DNA from: an uncultured Pseudomonadota bacterium
Lineage (GTDB): Bacteria > Myxococcota_A > UBA796 > GCA-2862545
Assembly: GCA_937891875.1 (NCBI GenBank)
Contig: CALATR010000127.1
Location: forward strand, 1 to 5,990
Length of the DNA: 5,990 nucleotides
Reading direction: 5' to 3'
Part shown: piece by piece, positions 1 to 4,329 of the stretch
Position numbering within the stretch: the first letter of the stretch is position 1
Layout: each line of letters begins with the position of its first letter
The notes under the pieces: generated by a model
What the model saw: only the letters and a program-made list of their open reading frames with translations
Database searches by the model: none
Told to the model about the DNA's origin: nothing
Program-made: the position numbers and the translations under genes

Positions 1-564
1 CGCGCTGCGGAGGTGGTCGAAGCCCTCGCCGCCCGCGGCCCGGTGACCGTCGCCCTCGAGGCCATCCACGCCGACCACCAGGACGCCGCGACCGCACTCA
101 CCGAACACGGCAAGAAAGGCAGATTCAAGCGAGACTCCGAGTGGAAGCGCTCCTGGGGCTTCCCCCTGGGCGCCTACTGGCCCGTGATCCGGCAGGCGAC
201 CGACGGCGTCGTGCTCGTCGGCGCCGGCCTCGACCTCGGACCCGCCCCCGCCGAGCGCGAGATCCGCATCCCCGACGGCTACGAGGCCGCCCTGCTGGAG
301 GCGATGGAGGGCCACGAGATGAGCGACGAGGTCCGCGCCCGCTTCGCCCGCTCGATGGCCTGGCGCGACCTGCGGATCGCCGAGCTCGCGGTCGACGGCT
401 GGAGCGGCGAGGGCACCCTGGTCATCCTCACCGGCCGCGGCCACGTCGAGGGAGGCCGAGGCGTGACGTTCCAGCTGGAGGCGCTGTCCGACGCGCCGGT
501 GAGAGCAGCCCTGCTGGACGGGGAAGACGCGGAGTGTCCAGCGGGGATCCCGGCGATCCGGTAG
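1..564 (+). CDS. ChaN-like haem-binding uptake family protein, 5'-partial
   Basis: The frame is open from base 1 to a TAG at 562-564, giving 187 residues with the N-terminus outside the window. Visible motifs fit the ChaN-like/DUF399 family (Tiki superfamily). These are an A-L-E strand end with a downstream Q (window residues about 18-27), a W-x3-W pair (48 and 52) before G-A-Y-W-P, the M-A-W-R-D-L-R-I-A-E helix (119-128, family pattern 'RD..MA') and the G-R-G-H-V-E-G-G-R-G-V turn (145-155, family pattern 'G.GH...G.GV'). Known members are often lipoproteins linked to haem or iron uptake, but many are uncharacterised, so the substrate here is not established. A GTG at 13 is in frame but lies inside the conserved fold, so it is not the likely start. 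The family call is fairly secure; the function is inferred. Confidence 0.75.
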   Translation, partial: RAAEVVEALAARGPVTVALEAIHADHQDAATALTEHGKKGRFKRDSEWKRSWGFPLGAYWPVIRQATDGVVLVGAGLDLGPAPAEREIRIPDGYEAALLEAMEGHEMSDEVRARFARSMAWRDLRIAELAVDGWSGEGTLVILTGRGHVEGGRGVTFQLEALSDAPVRAALLDGEDAECPAGIPAIR

Positions 565-685
565 GGTGGAGGTCTGGTTCGGGGCGGAGAGTGGTGGAGG
601 AGCGGCCTCGCGGCGGAGGATCGTGGCGGCCTCGTCTGGCGTGAGGTCGCGTGGCTTCCGGCGAGGGAGTGGCGGGGCGGTCTCT

Positions 686-915
686 GGTCGCTGGTCTCTG
701 GGGCCCTCTGCGAGCGGGGGCTGCAGACCTTCACCCCGGCACTCCGAGACGTGTCGACTCGCTGCGTCCTGGCCGCCGAAGGCGCTCCGATGCCCGCAGC
801 GGCAGGGTTGATCCGCCCGAACCGGACCGTCGTTCCACCACCGATGTCTTGGGCCCAGAGACCAGGGACCAGAGGCCAGAGACGCTCCTGCCGGTGTGCG
901 GCAGCGGATCTACGG
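686..915. repeat. Direct repeat, copy 1 (about 230 bp)
   Basis: This copy begins GGTCGCTGGTCTCTGG and ends CAGCGGATCTACGG. The same sequence recurs at 923-1153 with about ten substitutions and one single-base indel by eye, roughly 95% identity. The left end carries GGTCTCT-type heptads; with the preceding bases they run from 679 to 706 and end in GGGGCCC. The right part (851-885) carries the complementary heptads GGGCCCA, GAGACCA, GGGACCA and so on. The unit could therefore fold as a long stem around an interior of about 145 bases. Differences between the copies show no codon-like pattern, which argues against a coding role. It is probably a dispersed noncoding repeat or MITE-like unit; the class is unknown. 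Confidence 0.85.
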
Positions 916-922
916 GCGTGGC

Positions 923-1153
923 GGTCGCTGGTCTCTGGGGCCCTCTGCGAGCGGGGGCTGCAGACCTCCACTCCGGCACTCCGAGACGTACCGACCCGCA
1001 GCGTCCTGGCCGCCGAAGGCGCTCCCGATGCTCGCAGCAGCAGGGTTGATCCGCCCGAACCGGACCGTCGTTCCACCACCGATGCCTTGGGCCCAGAGAC
1101 CAGGGACCAGAGACCAGAGACGCTCCTGCCGGTGTGCGGCAGCGGATCTACGG
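923..1153. repeat. Direct repeat, copy 2 (about 231 bp)
   Basis: This is the second copy of the unit at 686-915, separated from it by seven bases (916-922). Its left heptads are at 923-943 and its right complementary heptads at 1089-1123. The interior segment around CCGCCCGAACCGGACC (1051-1066) and the terminal CAGCGGATCTACGG are unchanged between copies. Sequence differences cluster in the first half of the interior. The high identity implies recent duplication or gene conversion. Confidence 0.85.
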
Positions 1154-1231
1154 CCCGCCACTCCCTCGACCGCCGATCCACCCCACCTGCCGCTGGCCTC
1201 CCCCTCCTCCCCGCGCTACCCGCGCTCCCCC

Positions 1232-1236
1232 GGAGG
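1232..1236 (+). promoter_or_regulatory. Ribosome binding site of the PhoD-like lipoprotein gene
   Basis: GGAGG lies seven bases before the ATG at 1244. A GTG at 1241, immediately before that ATG and in frame, is only four bases from the GGAGG and is an alternative start adding one residue. The ATG is preferred for spacing and because it begins a clean lipoprotein signal peptide. Confidence 0.75.
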
Positions 1237-1243
1237 CCACGTG

Positions 1244-3004
1244 ATGTCCCGCTTGCTCCTCGCCTTCCTGCTCGTCGGCTGCCGCGCGAGCGTCACGGAC
1301 CCGACCGACTCCGACGTCGACACCGGCGACACGGACACCGACACCGGCGACACCGACACCGGCGACACGGACACCGGCGACACCGACACCGGCGACACGG
1401 ACACGGACACGGACACCGACACCGACCTGGACACTGCCGTCGACCCCGGCCCGCCGATCTTCCCGTCCACCGTCGATCGGGTCACCGTCACCGTGCGCAC
1501 GAAGACCACCGCCTTCAGCGACTCCGACGACCAGCGCATCCAGCTCTGCCTCGCCGAGGATCGGTGCGTGTCCCTGGTCACGAAGGACGTGAGCGACATG
1601 CGCCGCGGCCAGGTCGACGTGTACCATCGCGCCGGCTTCGACCTGCCCCGGGCGGACATCGATCGCGTGCAGCTGCGCACCACCGACGGGGGCAACCAGT
1701 GGGAGCCCGCGTGCCTGCAGGTGTCGCTGGACGGCGAGCCGGTCTACTGCCGCGACGACCTGTCGTTCGAGCTCGGAAAGGGCAGGGGGGAAGTGCTCTC
1801 CTGGTCGGACGAGGCCGGGCTGGGCGGGAGCACCTGCACCACCTGCGAGCCCCGGGGCACGCTCACCCACGGACCCATGGTCGGCGCGACCGGGCCCGAC
1901 CACGCGTCCATCTGGCTGCGTACCGACGCCCCCCGCCGGGTCGGCCTGCGCATGTCCCGCGACGCCGATCTCTCCGAGGCGCCGGTCGTCGCGTGGGCCT
2001 ACCCGGGTCCCGAGCACGACTTCACCGCCCAGCTCGAAGTGGACGGCCTGACCCCCGACACGCTGTGGCACTACGGCATCGAGCTGGACGGGGTGCTCGT
2101 GCACGAGGCCGCCTTGCGTACGCCGCCGTCGAAGCCCGGCCGCACGACCCTGGCGCTGGGCTCGTGCGCCAAGGACGAGGATCAACCCATCTTCGAGGCC
2201 ATCGACGCCGTCGAGCCCGACGTCATGGTCTTCCTCGGAGACAACCACTACGGCAACACCGACGACCTCGCGTCCCACCGCTGGTTCTATCGCTGGACCG
2301 CCGAGCGTCCCCCGCGGGCCGCCCTGCTCGACCACGTCGCGACCGTCTCCACCTGGGACGACCACGACTTCGTCGGCGACAACACCGATGGTCGCGATGC
2401 GGGCGGAGACGTCGCCCTGACCGCGTTCCGCGAGTTCTGGGCCAACCCGACCTACGGCACCAAGAAGGGGCCGGGCGCCTACACTCGCTACCGCTGGAAC
2501 GACGTCGAGCTCTTCCTGCTGGACGGCCGCACCTGGCGCCACGTCGACGGCTTCCTCGGCACCGAGCAGACCGCCTGGCTGCTGAAGGCCCTGCAGGACA
2601 GCGACGCCACCTTCAAGCTGGTCGCGACCGGCAGCCAGTGGAGCGAGACCGGCAGCGACGACAGCTGGGCCGCCTTCCTCGACGAGCGCGACGCCCTGTT
2701 CGACGCCTTCGAGGACGCCGACATCGACGGCCTCGTGCTCGTGTCGGGGGACATCCACCGCTCCGAGTTCCGCTGGGTGGAGCGCGACCGCGGCTACGAT
2801 CTCCCCGAGATCACGGCCTCCCCGATCGCTACGTTCCGCAGCATCTGCTTCGGAGGCACCGTCGCCTGCTATGCCGGTGGAAACAGCTTTGTCGTCGTGG
2901 ACGTGGACACCGCCGATCCCGATCCGACCCTGACCGCCCGAATCCTCGACCGGGACGGGGACGAACACGGCTGGTGGCGCATCCGCGCATCCTCGCTACG
3001 CTGA
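1244..3004 (+). CDS. PhoD-type metallophosphoesterase lipoprotein with Asp/Thr/Gly spacer and PLAT-like domain
   Basis: This gene encodes 586 residues and is a probable secreted phosphomonoesterase or phosphodiesterase of the alkaline phosphatase D family, membrane-anchored by lipid. A short hydrophobic signal ends in the lipobox L-V-G-C with Cys13. Residues 26-61 are an Asp/Thr/Gly low-complexity spacer. Residues about 76-177 resemble a PLAT/LH2 beta-sandwich. Residues about 210-293 look like the PhoD N-terminal beta domain. The catalytic part follows with G-S-C (306-308), L-G-D-N-H-Y-G-N (Asp333), W-D-D-H-D-F (371-376) and S-G-D-I-H (Asp503, His505), which are the expected metal-binding motifs. 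The relatives I recall read GDN-x-Y-x-D in the first motif; here the last Asp is Asn338. The gene lies 15 bases before the selenoprotein gene and is probably co-transcribed with it. The family is secure, the PLAT call is tentative and the substrate is unknown. Confidence 0.85.
   Translation: MSRLLLAFLLVGCRASVTDPTDSDVDTGDTDTDTGDTDTGDTDTGDTDTGDTDTDTDTDTDLDTAVDPGPPIFPSTVDRVTVTVRTKTTAFSDSDDQRIQLCLAEDRCVSLVTKDVSDMRRGQVDVYHRAGFDLPRADIDRVQLRTTDGGNQWEPACLQVSLDGEPVYCRDDLSFELGKGRGEVLSWSDEAGLGGSTCTTCEPRGTLTHGPMVGATGPDHASIWLRTDAPRRVGLRMSRDADLSEAPVVAWAYPGPEHDFTAQLEVDGLTPDTLWHYGIELDGVLVHEAALRTPPSKPGRTTLALGSCAKDEDQPIFEAIDAVEPDVMVFLGDNHYGNTDDLASHRWFYRWTAERPPRAALLDHVATVSTWDDHDFVGDNTDGRDAGGDVALTAFREFWANPTYGTKKGPGAYTRYRWNDVELFLLDGRTWRHVDGFLGTEQTAWLLKALQDSDATFKLVATGSQWSETGSDDSWAAFLDERDALFDAFEDADIDGLVLVSGDIHRSEFRWVERDRGYDLPEITASPIATFRSICFGGTVACYAGGNSFVVVDVDTADPDPTLTARILDRDGDEHGWWRIRASSLR
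1319..1426 (+). repeat. In-frame tandem repeat encoding Gly-Asp-Thr-Asp-Thr units
   Basis: Five 15-bp units encoding G-D-T-D-T, plus extra D-T pairs, lie directly behind the lipobox of the phosphoesterase. Aspartate is always GAC, while threonine alternates ACC and ACG in successive units, giving a partial 30-bp period. The translated segment (residues 26-61) is highly acidic and lacks hydrophobic residues. It probably acts as a flexible, possibly calcium-binding tether between the lipid anchor and the folded domains. Such repeats are prone to length change by slippage. Confidence 0.85.
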
Positions 3005-3010
3005 CTGCGT

Positions 3011-3015
3011 GGAGG
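3011..3015 (+). promoter_or_regulatory. Ribosome binding site that sets the start of the selenoprotein gene
   Basis: GGAGG lies four bases before the GTG at 3020, which opens the frame containing the in-frame TGA. By contrast, the ATG at 3098 has no purine-rich ribosome binding site in front of it (the preceding bases read CAGACCGGCC). This favours initiation upstream of the TGA and supports read-through. Confidence 0.7.
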
Positions 3016-3019
3016 TCAC

Positions 3020-3676
3020 GTGACCCGACTGCTGTTCTTCTCCGACTTCATCTGACCGTGGTGCTTCCTCGCGGAGCGGGGAACCCTCAGACCGGCCATG
3101 GAACGCTTCGAGCTGGACTTCGTGTGGCGCGGCTTCGAGCTGCACCCCGAGATCCCGCCCGGCGGCATGGACTTGGGCCGCATGTTCCCGGAGGACGCCA
3201 TCGAGCGCATGCACGGACGCCTGAAGGAGGTTGCCGCAGGCATGGGGATCAGCTTCGACCCGCCGCGCCACGCGCCGTCGACCCGCCGGGCCCTCGCCCT
3301 CGCCGAGCTCGCCCGTCGCGAGGGCGTGCTGGACGCGTTCCGCGACGGTGCCATGCATGCCCACTGGGTCGACCACCGGGACATCGAGGACGTCGACGTG
3401 CTCGCAGGCATCGCGGAAGAGTCCGGGTTGGACGCGGATCGTGCGCGGGCGTTCCTCTCCGATCCCCAGGTGCCCGGTCTGCTGCGGGATCAGCGCGTGG
3501 AGGCCCAGCGCTGGGGCGTCACCGGCATCCCGACGTGGTTCATGCTGCCCGCCGGCTGGACCCCCGCCGACGGCGTTCCCGACCAGGGACCGCGTCCGGT
3601 GAAGGTCGTCGGCTGCCAGCCCCTCGAGGTCGTCGAGCGGGCCGCCCGCATGGCCGGTGCGGTGGAGCGCGGGTGA
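3020..3676 (+). CDS. Probable selenocysteine-containing DsbA/FrnE-like oxidoreductase (U-P-W-C)
   Basis: Read with TGA 3053-3055 as selenocysteine, this gene encodes 218 residues ending at a TGA at 3674-3676. The N-terminus L-L-F-F-S-D-F-I-U-P-W-C matches the first strand and redox motif of FrnE-like DsbA proteins, with Sec12 in place of the first Cys and Cys15 retained. Other family marks are F-E-L-H-P-E-I-P-P-G-G (39-49), an alpha-helical insert (about 50-155), the cis-proline loop G-V-T-G-I-P-T-W-F (166-174, Pro171) and V-G-C-Q-P (197-201), where relatives usually have G-A-Q-P. No signal peptide is visible, so it is probably a cytoplasmic thiol/selenol oxidoreductase; its substrate is unknown. 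Starting at the ATG at 3098 would delete the active site and first strand and lacks a ribosome binding site. The alternatives are a nonsense mutation or a TGC-to-TGA sequencing error. The SECIS-like hairpin and intact downstream frame argue against these. Confidence 0.85.
3053..3055 (+). other. Predicted selenocysteine-specifying TGA codon
   Basis: This in-frame TGA falls exactly at the first cysteine of the C-P-W-C thioredoxin-fold motif, three codons before the retained TGC at 3062. The same gene uses TGA as its true stop at 3674-3676 and the upstream gene ends in TGA at 3002-3004, so wholesale reassignment of TGA is unlikely. Confidence 0.8.
3056..3088 (+). promoter_or_regulatory. Bacterial SECIS-like stem-loop downstream of the TGA
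   Basis: Hand folding pairs 3065-3071 (UUCCUCG) with 3077-3083 (CGGGGAA) as seven consecutive pairs, including one G-U, capped by the five-base loop CGGAG (3072-3076). An interrupted lower helix can add G3063-C3085, G3061-U3087 and G3060-C3088. Sixteen bases separate the TGA from the loop, and the second loop base is G. Both fit the known bacterial SECIS pattern of an apical loop about 16-37 bases after UGA with a G among its first two bases. The element would recruit SelB with Sec-tRNA. It is encoded within the poorly conserved residues after the redox motif. No folding energy was computed, and a competing stem (3063-3067 with 3073-3077) also exists. Confidence 0.65.
3664..3667 (+). promoter_or_regulatory. 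Ribosome binding site of the LysM lipoprotein gene
   Basis: GGAG lies within the last codons of the selenoprotein gene, five bases before the GTG at 3673. It is short, so translational coupling through the overlapping GTGA may contribute to initiation. Confidence 0.5.
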
Positions 3677-4329
3677 GGGCCCTGGTCCCGCTCGTCCTCG
3701 CCGTCCTGCTCACCGGGTGCGTGAGCCGCCCCGAGCCGGTCCGCTACGTCGTCGTCCGCGGCGACACCCTCGGCGAGATCGCGACCGCCCACGGTGTGAC
3801 CGTCGACCAGCTGCGCGCCTGGAACGGCATCGAGGGCGACCTGATCGAGGTGGACCAGGTCCTGCTCATCCACACCGAGCAGGCGGGTTCCGCCGAGCCC
3901 GATCCCGTGGCGCCCCCCCGTCCGCGGGCCCGAGGCACGGCCCGCCCGGCTGCTCCGGCAGCGGACGCCCTGGTCATGCCCGCCGCCAAGCCCTGTCTGG
4001 GCGGCCCGACCGGAGATGGCCTCGCCGACCAGGAGATGACCGCGTCCCAGGGTCTCTCGCCGGCCCAGGTCAAGCAGGCCTTCGGCGCCTTCGCGCCCCG
4101 GACCACCACCTGCCTGCCGTCCGACTGGACCGGCTCGGCCTCCCCCCAGTTCGACCTCGTCATCGGCTGCGACGGCCTCGTCCGCGAGGTGAGCGTCTCG
4201 GCGCCCTCCGGTCTGTCCGACGAGGTGCTGACCTGCCTGACCGACCGCCTCCGCTACGCGGAATTCCCGGCGCACGACCTGCCTGATGGCGAGCGTGCCC
4301 GGGTTCCGCTGCACCTGCGCAGCGAGTAG
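3673..4329 (+). CDS. LysM-domain lipoprotein with AgmX/PglI-like C-terminal domain
   Basis: This gene encodes 218 residues from a GTG that overlaps the preceding stop as GTGA, the usual sign of coupled translation. The signal peptide (V-L-A-V-L-L-T-G-C) ends in a lipobox with Cys16. Residues 24-67 form one LysM domain: Y-V-V-V-R-G-D-T-L-G-E-I-A at the front, then V-D-Q-L-R-A-W-N-G and a final V-L-L-I. LysM domains bind peptidoglycan, so the protein probably bridges lipid membrane and cell wall. A Pro/Ala/Arg-rich linker (about 72-105) leads to a C-terminal domain (about 128-216). Cysteines 147, 166 and 188 and the pattern C-D-G-L-V-R-E-V-S-V resemble the AgmX/PglI C-terminal domain of myxobacterial proteins. 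That resemblance is from memory of the family pattern. The frame continues far upstream of 3673, but that part is an out-of-frame shadow of its neighbours. The role is probably structural or adaptor-like, with no catalytic motif. Confidence 0.8.
   Translation: MRALVPLVLAVLLTGCVSRPEPVRYVVVRGDTLGEIATAHGVTVDQLRAWNGIEGDLIEVDQVLLIHTEQAGSAEPDPVAPPRPRARGTARPAAPAADALVMPAAKPCLGGPTGDGLADQEMTASQGLSPAQVKQAFGAFAPRTTTCLPSDWTGSASPQFDLVIGCDGLVREVSVSAPSGLSDEVLTCLTDRLRYAEFPAHDLPDGERARVPLHLRSE

Larger units (their letters stand above)
662..1168. mobile_element. Possible MITE-like element bounded by a 15-bp inverted repeat
   Basis: CGAGGGAGTGGCGGG at 662-676 is perfectly complementary, in inverted orientation, to CCCGCCACTCCCTCG at 1154-1168. 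The two arms flank the pair of direct repeats: the right arm abuts copy 2 and the left arm lies nine bases before copy 1. This gives a non-coding unit of about 507 bp with terminal inverted repeats and internal duplication. No target-site duplication is obvious outside the arms and there is no transposase in the window. It could be a MITE, a REP-like composite, or a structured RNA-level element. The inverted repeat is seen directly; mobility is inferred. Confidence 0.45.
565..1243. other. Gene-free intergenic region carrying a repeat element
   Basis: This stretch of about 680 bases lies between the ChaN-like gene and the phosphoesterase gene. Open frames cross it on both strands, but their products are Arg/Pro/Ser/Gly-rich, resemble no family and repeat because the DNA repeats. 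Positions 565-661 are G-rich. They include a short segment at 572-588 that resembles the reverse complement of part of the repeat interior (813-828). The centre is the duplicated element described separately. Positions 1169-1231 are C-rich and pyrimidine-rich and lead into the ribosome binding site. No convincing promoter, tRNA or intrinsic terminator was seen. A promoter for the downstream cluster is expected here but cannot be placed. Confidence 0.7.

Noticed and set aside
651..1049. Small coding regions within the 565-1243 gap
   Set aside because: The candidate frames run across the direct repeats, substitutions and the one-base indel between copies break any shared frame, and no ribosome binding site or protein family is apparent.
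686..1153. CRISPR array
   Set aside because: There are only two long copies with a seven-base gap, not short repeats with regular unique spacers.
1148..2968. 606-codon open frame antisense to the phosphoesterase gene
   Set aside because: The product is Gly/Val/Ala/Asp-rich without motifs and mirrors the codon bias of the + strand gene, so it is a shadow.
3098..3676. Start of the oxidoreductase at the ATG at 3098
   Set aside because: It lacks a ribosome binding site and would remove the first strand and the whole redox motif, while family-typical sequence continues upstream through the TGA.
3020..3676. Pseudogene by nonsense mutation
   Set aside because: The stop falls precisely on the redox Cys position, the rest of the frame is intact with conserved motifs, and a SECIS-like hairpin follows at the right distance. 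Not fully excluded without genome-wide evidence for sel genes.
751..4329. One continuous 1192-codon open frame on the + strand spanning the repeats and three genes
   Set aside because: Until about 3673 its product is Arg/Pro/His-rich with no family resemblance and lies out of frame with clear PhoD and DsbA-like coding. It is open because stop codons are rare in GC-rich DNA. Only the part from 3673 is real (the LysM lipoprotein).
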